Part shown: positions 1 through 5,131 of the stretch, piece by piece
How positions within the stretch are numbered: the stretch's first letter is position 1
Layout: each line of letters opens with the position of its first letter
Assembly: GCA_022566435.1 (NCBI GenBank)
Contig: JADFIX010000080.1
Location: forward strand, 1-5,131
Origin: Planctomycetota bacterium
Lineage (GTDB): Bacteria; Planctomycetota; Phycisphaerae; UBA1845
Reading direction: 5' to 3'
Length of the DNA: 5,131 bases
The notes under the pieces: generated by a model
The model's input: only the letters and a program-made list of their open reading frames with translations
Told to the model about the DNA's origin: nothing
Databases searched by the model: none
Position numbers and translations under genes: made by a program

Positions 1-885
1 TCGCACCACGCCCGGGTCGGGCTGCGGGCGGCGGCGATCGTTGCCGCGCGGCGGTCGATCCATAAAAAAGCTTACACGTTCGCGATCGCGCGGGGAGAGA
101 ATTCCCGATAGCACCTTCTTGGCGGTGCGCATGTCCGTTCGCCTCGTGACGTGGATCAGCCCGACTTGCGCGTCGGGTATCGCGGAAAGGGCTTGTGGCA
201 GATCGTCGACATGAAGGTGCCGCCCGGCACGGGCACGCTCGACGTGGTCCCGATCGAAAAACGTACATTCGATCAGCACCGCACGGCTGTGGCGTACGAA
301 ATCCAAATCCAAAAACCGACCGAGCGCCGTATCACCCGTGTACGTGATGAGAGGAATCTCGATCGCGTCTTCAATGACCACGCCTTTCTTCTTCAACGCC
401 ACCAATTCGGGGCCGGATTTGCCGCAATACTCGGCTTTCAGCTTGTGTCTCGTTTCTATCAGCGTAAAGCCCAGCGCTCCGGCCGCATGGTTGACCTGGA
501 AAGGTCGTACAAGAAGCCCCCGTCGTAAGGGCACGTCCTCGAGTGGCTCGACGCCGACTATTTCGCCAGGTGAATGGTGGCCCTCGATGTCACTCCAGAC
601 GTCCATGAGCCTCTGGATGGCTTGCGCGAGACAGCGGTGAACAATCACCCGACCAGGGGAGTTTCCTATAAAGTTTCGCTGTGAAAAATAATACGCAATC
701 CCCGCGGCGTGATCCATGTGGCCGTGCGAAAGGCACACGTTGTCGATGGGGATAACCTCACGAGGCGCACGGCCCACGTCGAAACAAACGGCATACTCAG
801 GGGCTGCAATGACGGTTTCTTCACCCGCGAGCGAGAAACCAACCAAGGAGACACCCGCCAATTCTTTCTTGACTAGTCTGCTCAT
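1..885 (-). CDS. RNase Z-like MBL-fold hydrolase, plant-type short form (3' end outside window)
   Basis: The minus frame is open from 885 to the window edge (295 residues, no stop), so the C-terminus lies outside. It has the metallo-beta-lactamase metal set of tRNase Z: HGHMDH at residues 54-59, a later His in NHAAGALGF (H133), Asp in TYTGDT (D185), the HLHVDD segment (223-228) and a C-terminal HVTRR (H245) in the place of the usual HxSxR. The order and spacing fit RNase Z, the endonuclease that matures tRNA 3' ends. The N-terminus lacks the bacterial LGTG motif; VSLVGFSLAGEET and FDVGRAPRE instead resemble plant TRZ1 from memory. The ATG at 885 is chosen because homologous sequence begins near it and a GAAGG-like site lies 4-5 nt upstream. 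The frame stays open upstream with further in-frame ATGs, the farthest noted at 1035, so a longer N-terminus is possible. The family is clear; activity on tRNA is inferred. Confidence 0.86.
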   Translation of the reverse strand, partial: MSRLVKKELAGVSLVGFSLAGEETVIAAPEYAVCFDVGRAPREVIPIDNVCLSHGHMDHAAGIAYYFSQRNFIGNSPGRVIVHRCLAQAIQRLMDVWSDIEGHHSPGEIVGVEPLEDVPLRRGLLVRPFQVNHAAGALGFTLIETRHKLKAEYCGKSGPELVALKKKGVVIEDAIEIPLITYTGDTALGRFLDLDFVRHSRAVLIECTFFDRDHVERARAGRHLHVDDLPQALSAIPDAQVGLIHVTRRTDMRTAKKVLSGILSPRDRERVSFFMDRPPRGNDRRRPQPDPGVVR

Positions 886-1035
886 ACGCCCTTCATAAGG
901 CAAAACCGTTCGGGTCGTCCAGTGGGCAGGACCGCGAGCTAGCCGCAGAGAGAGTGGCACAAACATGTGGTCCCCAACGTGCGGCATAGCGCTCGTTTTG
1001 GCGCGCTCGAGCCGGTTGGGATCGACTCGGCCCAT

Positions 1036-1065
1036 TTGACACCCAATATCTGGTACTGTTAGGCT
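1036..1065 (+). promoter_or_regulatory. possible sigma70-type promoter of nrdR
   Basis: A perfect TTGACA lies at 1036-1041. After an 18-nt spacer comes TAGGCT (1060-1065), which keeps only the three most conserved -10 bases (T, A, final T). A second -10-like GATAAT is at 1085-1090 but has no good -35. The start codon of nrdR is about 100 nt downstream, giving a fairly long leader. The weak -10 makes this tentative. Confidence 0.3.
1041..1056 (+). promoter_or_regulatory. candidate NrdR box upstream of nrdR
   Basis: The 16-mer ACCCAATATCTGGTAC matches the remembered NrdR-box consensus acaCwAtATaTwGtgt at about 11 of 16 positions. The matches include the conserved C, A, central AT, T and G. It lies between the possible -35 and -10 elements, a place where a repressor would block transcription. 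TGACACCCAA, which overlaps its left side, recurs at 1099-1108, 62 bp downstream, but the second copy lacks the AT-rich core. Autoregulation by NrdR is an inference. Confidence 0.35.
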
Positions 1066-1168
1066 TAGGAATCTGCTAGATGCTGATAATAGGGTACATG
1101 ACACCCAAGAGTGAGAATTCGAGACATTTTCCGGCTTGCTCCTAGCCGCCGGCGCGTGACAAAGTGAC

Positions 1169-1666
1169 ATGCTCTGTCCATCCTGCAAAGAAAACCGCAA
1201 CAAGGTGATCGATTCTCGTCTTACGGAGAACGGGTCGGCCATCCGGCGACGCCGAACATGTTTGGTGTGCAATCGGCGGTTCACTACCAAGGAACGGGTC
1301 GAGCAGGAACTTCGCTTGTCGGTGATTAAATTGAACGGCCTGCGCGTACCGTACAAGCGGGACAACATTCTCGTCGGCGTGGAACACGCCTGCTACAAGC
1401 TGGAGGTGTCGGAGGAAGAGTTGCAGCAATTGGTGGACGGCGTCGAGGAGGATTTGTTCAGCCGCCACGACCGCGAAGTGTCGAGCGAGCAGATCGGGGC
1501 GTATGTCGGTACGCGGCTTCGGCAACTCAATCAGGTGGCTTACGTGCGCTTTATGAGCGTGCATCGCAAGTTCCACTCGATTGACGAATTCGTTGACGAG
1601 ATACGCGACGTGCGCGAGCGCACCGCGCTGGAAAGCCCACAGCAACAGTCGCTGTTCGAATCCTAG
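1169..1666 (+). CDS. nrdR: transcriptional repressor NrdR
   Basis: NrdR represses ribonucleotide reductase operons and senses ATP/dATP levels. The 165-residue product has the usual length and domain order. An N-terminal zinc ribbon carries C3, C6, C31 and C34 within MLCPSCK, KVIDSRLTENGSAIRRRR and CLVCNRRFTTKE. An ATP-cone follows at about residues 50-138 (VIKLNGLRVPYKRDN to VAYVRFMSVHRKF), then a short tail. The cone departs a little from the remembered consensus: YKLEVS where KRPVS is common, and V60 where Glu is common. The ATG is fixed by the MxCPxC start. I see no clear Shine-Dalgarno sequence ahead of it. The gene is divergent from the RNase Z-like gene and is followed by a palindrome. 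No nrd reductase gene is in the window, so its targets lie elsewhere. Confidence 0.97.
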   Translation: MLCPSCKENRNKVIDSRLTENGSAIRRRRTCLVCNRRFTTKERVEQELRLSVIKLNGLRVPYKRDNILVGVEHACYKLEVSEEELQQLVDGVEEDLFSRHDREVSSEQIGAYVGTRLRQLNQVAYVRFMSVHRKFHSIDEFVDEIRDVRERTALESPQQQSLFES

Positions 1667-1715
1667 AGTCCTACTCGGCATGATGCGACGGGCGGTGTAG
1701 TCATGTGGCGTGAGC

Positions 1716-1751
1716 GGTAGGTCGGGCTTTGCAGGCTGAGCCCGACCTACC
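1716..1751. repeat. GTAG-headed perfect palindrome (REP-like)
   Basis: Arms of 13 bp (GGTAGGTCGGGCT at 1716-1728 and its exact complement at 1739-1751) enclose a 10-nt loop. The conserved GTAG head and intergenic position match the style of REP elements mobilised by RAYT transposases. It differs in sequence from the repeats around the TIR and RAYT genes downstream. There is no T-tract after either arm, so a simple intrinsic terminator is not supported, although the hairpin could stabilise the nrdR 3' end. Confidence 0.7.
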
Positions 1752-1806
1752 CATTTGTTCGTGCGGCATGGGGCGTCCATCTCTTTCGTTGGGGCCGTTA
1801 CCGACC

Positions 1807-1812
1807 GGGAGA
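1807..1812 (+). promoter_or_regulatory. Shine-Dalgarno site deciding the ybaK-like start
   Basis: GGGAGA lies 5 nt before the GTG at 1818-1820, counted to the end of the hexamer. This supports that GTG over the TTG at 1755 or GTG at 1761, which directly abut the upstream palindrome and have no such site. Confidence 0.65.
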
Positions 1813-1817
1813 TCGGC

Positions 1818-2300
1818 GTGAGTGAATCCGACGTCTTTGAGCGACTACGTCGAGCTTTGCAAGGCGGCGGCGTCGACTTCGTTCATACACGCCACAAGCC
1901 GGTCTTCACGAGCGCAGAGGCGGCGGCCGTACGCGGCGTCTCGCTTCACAGCGGCGCCAAGGCACTGATTCTCAAATCCGGTGATGCCATGATTTTGGCA
2001 GTAATGCCTGCCGATCTCGCGCTGAACAGCGCCGCACTTCGCAAGCACCTTAGGCAACGGCGTTTACGCTTTGCCACCAACGAAGAGGTAAAGGAATTGA
2101 CCGGTCTCGAGCCGGGTGCCATTCCGCCGTTCGGCAGTCTGTTCGGACTTCCGACGATATGCGACGAGCGGTTATGCGAAAACGAGCGGATCAATTTCAA
2201 TGCGGGATCGCATTCGGATTCGTTTCAGATTGCCTACGCGGACTATATCGCGTACGAACGCCCGGAGATCGCGGCGTTGGCCAAATCGTCCGAAGGGTGA
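1818..2300 (+). CDS. YbaK/EbsC-family aminoacyl-tRNA deacylase
   Basis: The 160-residue product (from the GTG start) is a single YbaK/aminoacyl-tRNA synthetase-associated domain, the family that hydrolyses mischarged tRNAs in trans. Visible family features are the N-terminal helix DVFERLRRAL, the strand VDFVHTRHKPVFTSAEAA (21-37), the lysine of SGAKALIL (K48, the usual catalytic lysine), and PGAIPPFG (99-106). The C-terminal NAGSHSDSFQIAYADY also fits. Length is normal. It is co-directional with nrdR, separated by about 150 nt holding a palindrome, so shared transcription is uncertain. It converges on the permease gene. The subfamily, and so the tRNA corrected (Cys-tRNAPro, Ala-tRNAPro or other), cannot be settled by eye. 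Confidence 0.88.
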   Translation: MSESDVFERLRRALQGGGVDFVHTRHKPVFTSAEAAAVRGVSLHSGAKALILKSGDAMILAVMPADLALNSAALRKHLRQRRLRFATNEEVKELTGLEPGAIPPFGSLFGLPTICDERLCENERINFNAGSHSDSFQIAYADYIAYERPEIAALAKSSEG

Positions 2301-2371
2301 TGCCTGGCTGGTGACCACGGTTTTGTTCCTTGTGTATCGCCAGCCTCAACTCTGCGGGTTGACCGTCAGCC

Positions 2372-2423
2372 GGCTCGCTCACGCTCGCGGAACTGAACAC
2401 GAGTGGATAGCGAGCGTGAAGCC
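2372..2423. repeat. inverted repeat between convergent genes
   Basis: TCACGCTCGC (2379-2388) is the exact complement of GCGAGCGTGA (2410-2419). GGCT (2372-2375) and AGCC (2420-2423) extend the stem past a 3-nt bulge; the loop is 21 nt. It sits in the 201-bp gap between the ends of the ybaK-like and permease genes and could act on both transcripts. No T-tract follows on either side. The segment AGCCGGCTCGCTCACGCTCG looks to me like a dispersed repeat of planctomycete genomes, from memory. Nothing else coding is seen in the gap. Confidence 0.6.
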
Positions 2424-2501
2424 GACGATTTCTGGTCATCAGTATCGCGACCGTCACGGAGCAGAATGCTTGCAACCCGTGGAATCAACGGTGGCGTTAC
2501 A

Positions 2502-3416
2502 CTAGGCTTCGCCGCCCCAAAAGGTGATGAGTAGCACACCCGCCATGGCCAGTATCACCGACCAAAGCTTTCGCCTGGTGAACGGTTCTTTCAGAATGAC
2601 CGTCGCGAGGATCAAGGCGAACACGACGGAGGTCTGGTTGAGAATCCCCGCCGTCGAAGCCTTGGTGTACTTGAAGCCGGCGATCCAGAAGATCATCGCC
2701 AGATAGGCGCCCAGCACGGACGCGGGCAAGCTGTACCACCAAATCCGAGACGGCTTGAACACCGAGAAGAATTCCTTGCGCTTCGGCGAGGCCGCCACGA
2801 CCACGGCAAGCGTCGCGGTGCCCGCCAGAAGGCGGAGGAAAGCGGCCCAAATCAGCGGGAATTCGCTTACGGTCAGCACCGGTTTGGCGATCACGATCCC
2901 GAAGGCCATCAATGCCATACTGATAGCACCGAGAAACATGCCGAGCGCGAGTTGTCCTTTGGTGCGATTGGCCGGGGGGTCGTGTTTCGAGGAAACGTAG
3001 ACGGCCGCCAGGATCATGAGCGTGCCGATAATCTGCGGCACGGTCAGCGACTCGGAAAGTAGCAGGATCGAGAACAGAATGATCAGCGGGCTGTAGAGGC
3101 ACTCCGCGATGGTGACCAGCCCGACGCCGATCAGGTTCAGGGCGTAGAAGAAAGTCGTGTCGGCCACGGCGATGCCGAGAAAACCGCTGAGCGACAGGAT
3201 GACCATGTCGGATACGGCGAACTTCCGTAGTTCGCTCATGCCCTCGCCCATCACCGCGAGCGTAACCACCAGGAGGATCAGTGCGGTGACGTTCTTGAAC
3301 AGGTTTAGCGGTAAAGGCGGCACGCGCTCGCCGCTTCGCTTGAACAGTACGAGGGCCGTGGCCCAGGTCAGCGCCGCGGCCAGCGCACAGATTTCACCTT
3401 TGAGATCCGTATCCAT
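2502..3416 (-). CDS. EamA-domain (DMT superfamily) permease
   Basis: This 304-residue membrane protein has about ten hydrophobic segments and the two-fold EamA repeat of the drug/metabolite transporter superfamily. Repeat 1 spans about residues 7-142 (CALAAALTWATALVLFKRSG, then AECLYSPLIILFSILLLSESLT). Repeat 2 spans about 155-299 (LGMFLGAISMALMAFGIVIA, then AGILNQTSVVFALILATVIL and KEPFTRRKLWSVILA). The SPLIILFSILLLSE and TSVVFALILATVILKE segments with their trailing acidic residue are typical. Length is usual for the family. The substrate is unknown; relatives export amino acids, metabolites or drugs. The ATG at 3416 is the natural start; no Shine-Dalgarno sequence is seen, and a promoter-like element ends 6 nt before it, so the mRNA may be leaderless. 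The tail of the upstream TIR ORF overlaps the first 49 bp on the same strand in another frame. Confidence 0.93.
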   Translation of the reverse strand: MDTDLKGEICALAAALTWATALVLFKRSGERVPPLPLNLFKNVTALILLVVTLAVMGEGMSELRKFAVSDMVILSLSGFLGIAVADTTFFYALNLIGVGLVTIAECLYSPLIILFSILLLSESLTVPQIIGTLMILAAVYVSSKHDPPANRTKGQLALGMFLGAISMALMAFGIVIAKPVLTVSEFPLIWAAFLRLLAGTATLAVVVAASPKRKEFFSVFKPSRIWWYSLPASVLGAYLAMIFWIAGFKYTKASTAGILNQTSVVFALILATVILKEPFTRRKLWSVILAMAGVLLITFWGGEA

Positions 3417-4117
3417 GGCGGGACTATAACGAGGGGGACGGGGGTTACCAATGTGTTAGTATGGGGAAGACACGTTCGCACTCTTTCCGAGCCGCGACCG
3501 TCAGGGAGCGCTGGTGGAAAAGATGGCGCGCTTACGCGCGGGTGCCATGGCCAAGCCCGGTATTCCCGGGCGCCGCCATGCCGGAGAAGCTTCGATTCGG
3601 CGATACTGTCGGACGGCGATGGTGATTTTCGCCCGTTACGTTTCTCGGTGCGATCCAGTGAAGCATCAATGCAGGCATGGAGTTTCTCGCATATTGCCTT
3701 GATTGCCTTGTTCAATGCCTGTTGGTCTTTTTCAAGATCATCTAAAGGCGGTTTGACGTGAGCGGCCTGGAAGACAGCAATCGGCGTTTTTTCCCACATG
3801 CACTCCTCGAGCAGAATCCAGAAGATGGTGGCTCCATCATCTTGATGTGCTTTAAGCAGTTTCGGAAGTTCTTCATCGATGATGAAATCGGATGCCAGGA
3901 AGCTCTGACTTACCATCAGAAGTGCGACCTTGGCCGAGTCGAGGCCCTTCCCGATTTCGTCCCGCCACTTCCGGCCTGTCTTGATGTTTCGGTCCCACCA
4001 GAACTCGACGGCCTTGTTGCGGACAAGTGGTGACGCCATCTTGAGAATGCGATCCACCCACGGTTTGTCGTCGTGGGCGTAGCAGATGAAGACCTTGTCA
4101 CGTTGTTGCGTGGCCAT
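3368..4117 (-). CDS. TIR-domain protein with repeat-derived C-terminal tail
   Basis: From the ATG at 4117 (GGAG about 10 nt upstream) the ORF encodes 249 residues. Residues 7-150 form a bacterial TIR domain: FICYAHDD (10-17, box 1), a DRNIKTG loop (42-48), WRDEI (51-55, acidic residues near the place of the NADase glutamate, E54 the likely candidate), SQSFLASDFI (70-79) and an EEL (82-84). Bacterial TIR domains often hydrolyse or cyclise NAD+ in anti-phage signalling, or act as adaptors. From about residue 176 the protein reads into repeat DNA: HGGAREYRA (180-188) is encoded by the 42-bp repeat and PDGRGSE (205-211) by a second repeat. The stop lies inside the permease gene. The functional product may therefore be the TIR domain alone, or a remnant of a longer protein cut by repeat insertion. 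The frame extends upstream to 4285, but that part is also repeat sequence. The role is inferred from family only. Confidence 0.82.
   Translation of the reverse strand: MATQQRDKVFICYAHDDKPWVDRILKMASPLVRNKAVEFWWDRNIKTGRKWRDEIGKGLDSAKVALLMVSQSFLASDFIIDEELPKLLKAHQDDGATIFWILLEECMWEKTPIAVFQAAHVKPPLDDLEKDQQALNKAIKAICEKLHACIDASLDRTEKRNGRKSPSPSDSIAESKLLRHGGAREYRAWPWHPRVSAPSFPPALPDGRGSERVRTCLPHTNTLVTPVPLVIVPPWIRISKVKSVRWPRR
3423..3451 (-). promoter_or_regulatory. putative promoter of the EamA permease gene
   Basis: On the minus strand TTGGTA (3451-3446) and TATAGT (3428-3423) are separated by exactly 17 nt. They match TTGACA and TATAAT at 4/6 and 5/6. The start codon begins 7 nt after the -10 hexamer, so transcription would begin at or next to the A of ATG. 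This gives the permease its own promoter independent of the TIR ORF. Confidence 0.5.
3489..3510. repeat. dispersed-repeat-like segment (PDGRGSE-encoding)
   Basis: The stretch from GAGCCGCGAC to GGGAGCG, read on the minus strand inside the TIR ORF, encodes PDGRGSE. I recall this short peptide string and its DNA as a frequent intergenic repeat in planctomycete genomes. It lies 29 bp from the REP-like copy at 3540 and marks this part of the ORF as repeat-derived. There is one copy in the window, so the repeat status rests on memory. Confidence 0.4.
3540..3581 (+). repeat. REP-like repeat, long form, copy 1
   Basis: This 42-bp unit is identical to 4246-4287 except C/T at 3551. It starts GGGTGCCATGG and ends GCCGCCATGC. 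It contains an internal hairpin, GCCCGG-TATTC-CCGGGC. It lies within the 3' part of the TIR ORF and marks where recognisable TIR-type protein sequence ends. Confidence 0.85.
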
Positions 4118-4188
4118 GACGCTACCGCTCCAGTCTGGCATCAGGATAGGTGACTTCGGCACGGCTGTCACTAGGCCACCGGCTGTCG

Positions 4189-4218
4189 GCATGGCGGCGC
4201 TGCGCTTGACCATGGCAC
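4189..4218 (-). repeat. REP-like repeat, short form
   Basis: It starts GCATGGCGGCGC and ends CTTGACCATGGCAC. Relative to the complement of the 42-bp form it lacks most of the central hairpin. It differs from 5061-5089 by one base in 29. It faces the long copy at 4246-4287 and pairs with it: 12 bp (4189-4200 with 4276-4287) plus 15 bp (4204-4218 with 4248-4262). Confidence 0.82.
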
Positions 4219-4245
4219 TGGACACGGGTAAGATCGAGTCTTCGT

Positions 4246-4287
4246 GGGTGCCATGGTCAAGCCCGGTATTCCCGGGCGCCGCCATGC
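4246..4287 (+). repeat. REP-like repeat, long form, copy 2
   Basis: It is a direct repeat of 3540-3581 with 41/42 identity, and the two copies bracket the TIR domain. It carries the same internal hairpin GCCCGG-TATTC-CCGGGC. With the inverted short copy at 4189-4218 and the 27-nt spacer it forms a REPIN-like double hairpin between the TIR start and the RAYT 3' end. Confidence 0.85.
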
Positions 4288-4357
4288 TCTGAACGACTGC
4301 AACACCGGTTATGTGTCCCTATACTAGAAAACCGAACCCGCGAGTAGAGTGAGCTAC

Positions 4358-4990
4358 CTACCCACCACCATCTAACGGCGGAATCGAGTTGCTGTCCGGT
4401 ACAAGAGGTACGGATCGCCCATCTATAAAATGGCCCGCACTGGACCAGTACCAATTTTCCGGACTTTCCACTAGTCCACGACGCACCGGATTCATATGGA
4501 TGTAGTCGATCGTCCCGCGGACGGTCTTCGCGTCAATCTGATGGCGATCATATCCACCGCCGCGCTGCCAGAAACGATGGGCTACTCGTCCGTTCGGCTG
4601 GGCGTCGCGCATTCGTCGAAGAAAGGACGGAGCATTCTGCCGTACGTACGAGAGCGCGTGCCTTGCCACCGGCCGCTTGATTGCAAGAAGAATGTTCGAA
4701 ATCGAGTAGGATTCATTGCGTGGGTAGATTAGGAGGTGAACGTGATCCGGCATGAGCACGTATGCCCAAACGTCGAATGCGAGTTCTCGCCTCGCCGTGT
4801 CAACGGCATCGATCAGCCACGATCTCGACCGATCCTTCGCCAGGAACTTCTGTCGGCCGAAACAACTGAAGGTCAACGCGTGTGCGTCGCCGGGAATGTC
4901 GTATCGCACACACTCTTTTCGAAACGTACGGTTTGTTTCGGCCGCCTCGGGTTCGGGAGGAACGGGGTGCATGATGCTTTGATCGTACAT
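4358..4990 (-). CDS. REP-associated tyrosine transposase (RAYT, Y1_Tnp family)
   Basis: The product is a single-domain HUH/Y1 transposase of the IS200-like TnpA_REP type, which nicks single-stranded DNA and is linked to the spread of REP elements. From the ATG at 4990 it has 210 residues. It opens its domain with RYDIPGDAHALTFSCFGRQKFL-type sequence (about 30-50), then carries the metal-binding HVH in MPDHVHLLIYP (H83 and H85), and the catalytic tyrosine in the motif IDYIHMNPVRRGLV (Y163). It ends with the typical PENWYWSSAGHF. All catalytic elements are intact, so it may be active. The start is uncertain: ATG at 4990 lies inside a REP-like copy, ATG at 4972 is an alternative, and the frame is open to a TTG at 5104 through a second copy. 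No Shine-Dalgarno sequence helps. REP-like copies flank both ends. Confidence 0.9.
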   Translation of the reverse strand: MYDQSIMHPVPPEPEAAETNRTFRKECVRYDIPGDAHALTFSCFGRQKFLAKDRSRSWLIDAVDTARRELAFDVWAYVLMPDHVHLLIYPRNESYSISNILLAIKRPVARHALSYVRQNAPSFLRRMRDAQPNGRVAHRFWQRGGGYDRHQIDAKTVRGTIDYIHMNPVRRGLVESPENWYWSSAGHFIDGRSVPLVPDSNSIPPLDGGG

Positions 4991-5016
4991 GGCGGCGTCT
5001 CGCTTGGCCATGGTAC
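4988..5016 (-). repeat. REP-like repeat, divergent copy at RAYT start
   Basis: It aligns without gaps to 4190-4218 at 24 of 29 positions (starts CATGGCGGCG, ends CCATGGTAC). It contains the proposed RAYT start codon. A local hairpin, GTCTCGCT (4997-5004) with AGCGAGAC (5019-5026), overlaps it and could affect RAYT translation. Confidence 0.7.
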
Positions 5017-5060
5017 GTAGCGAGACACGTGGCCATCCGCGACGATTAGCGAGCGTCCGA

Positions 5061-5091
5061 CATGGCGTCGCTGCGCTTGACCATGGCACCC
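5061..5091 (-). repeat. REP-like repeat, short form, upstream of RAYT
   Basis: It starts CATGGCGTCGC and ends CATGGCACCC, and is 28/29 identical to 4190-4218 in the same orientation. Relative to the long copy at 4246-4287 it is inverted, so the RAYT gene is enclosed by inverted REP-like copies. The remaining bases to 5131 show nothing I can identify. Confidence 0.8.
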
Positions 5092-5131
5092 ATCTTTCGA
5101 CCAATGCACTTGTGCGGCTCGGCGGATCTTC

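Noticed and set aside
151..854. Open frames of 60-125 codons on both strands inside the RNase Z-like gene
   Set aside because: The minus frame through 885-1 carries all RNase Z motifs in order; the other frames show none.
1716..1751. Intrinsic terminator for nrdR
   Set aside because: The stem is strong but no T-tract follows either arm, and the GTAG head fits a REP-like element better.
1142..1780. 212-codon minus-strand open frame opposite nrdR
   Set aside because: It is a shadow of nrdR in G+C-rich DNA; the plus frame has the complete NrdR zinc ribbon and ATP-cone, and the minus product has no recognisable motif.
2497..3102. 201-codon minus frame inside the permease gene
   Set aside because: It is a polar, Arg/Asp/Gly-rich out-of-frame translation of a clear ten-segment membrane protein.
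4118..4285. 56-residue N-terminal extension of the TIR protein from the ATG at 4285
   Set aside because: It is a translation of the REPIN-like repeat pair; the ATG at 4117 directly precedes the TIR domain and has a GGAG upstream.
3540..5091. CRISPR array or insertion-sequence terminal repeats
   Set aside because: Copies vary in length, orientation and spacing and enclose genes rather than regular spacers; RAYTs of the Y1 type do not use classical terminal inverted repeats.
3368..5104. A multi-gene TIR defence operon
   Set aside because: Only a TIR domain, a transposase and a general permease are present; no NLR, SIR2, SLOG, STING or other partner is visible, and the permease has its own promoter.

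Overview
The window most resembles a Planctomycetota-type bacterial chromosome; this is an inference. The supporting points are a moderately high G+C content, a 'plant-type' short RNase Z, and several short dispersed palindromic repeats, some translating to strings such as PDGRGSE that I recall from planctomycete genomes. The REP-associated transposase also has a style (RYDIPGDAHALTFSCF) that I associate with that phylum.

Left half (1-2300): ordinary housekeeping genes. A metallo-beta-lactamase-fold RNase Z-like gene runs leftward off the window edge (1-885, minus). Divergent from it is nrdR (1169-1666, plus), the repressor of ribonucleotide reductase genes; a possible NrdR box lies in its upstream region. 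A GTAG-headed palindrome follows, then a YbaK/EbsC-type aminoacyl-tRNA deacylase (1818-2300, plus) that starts at GTG behind a good Shine-Dalgarno sequence.

Right half (2301-5131): leftward genes and repeats. A 10-TM EamA/DMT permease (2502-3416, minus) converges on the ybaK-like gene across a hairpin-bearing gap. Upstream of it on the same strand lie a TIR-domain ORF (3368-4117, minus) and a REP-associated tyrosine transposase, RAYT (4358-about 4990, minus).

Five copies of one REP-like sequence sit around the last two genes. Two near-identical 42-bp copies (41/42) bracket the TIR gene as direct repeats. Two copies of the shorter form lie at the RAYT 5' end. A further short copy pairs with a 42-bp copy to make an inverted, REPIN-like pair between the TIR and RAYT genes. 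The TIR ORF reads out of its domain into repeat-encoded sequence and overlaps the permease start.

The most interesting reading is a small island in which a RAYT and its cognate REP/REPIN elements surround a possible NADase/defence-type TIR gene. No complete multi-gene defence operon is visible, so the TIR may be solitary or a truncated remnant.
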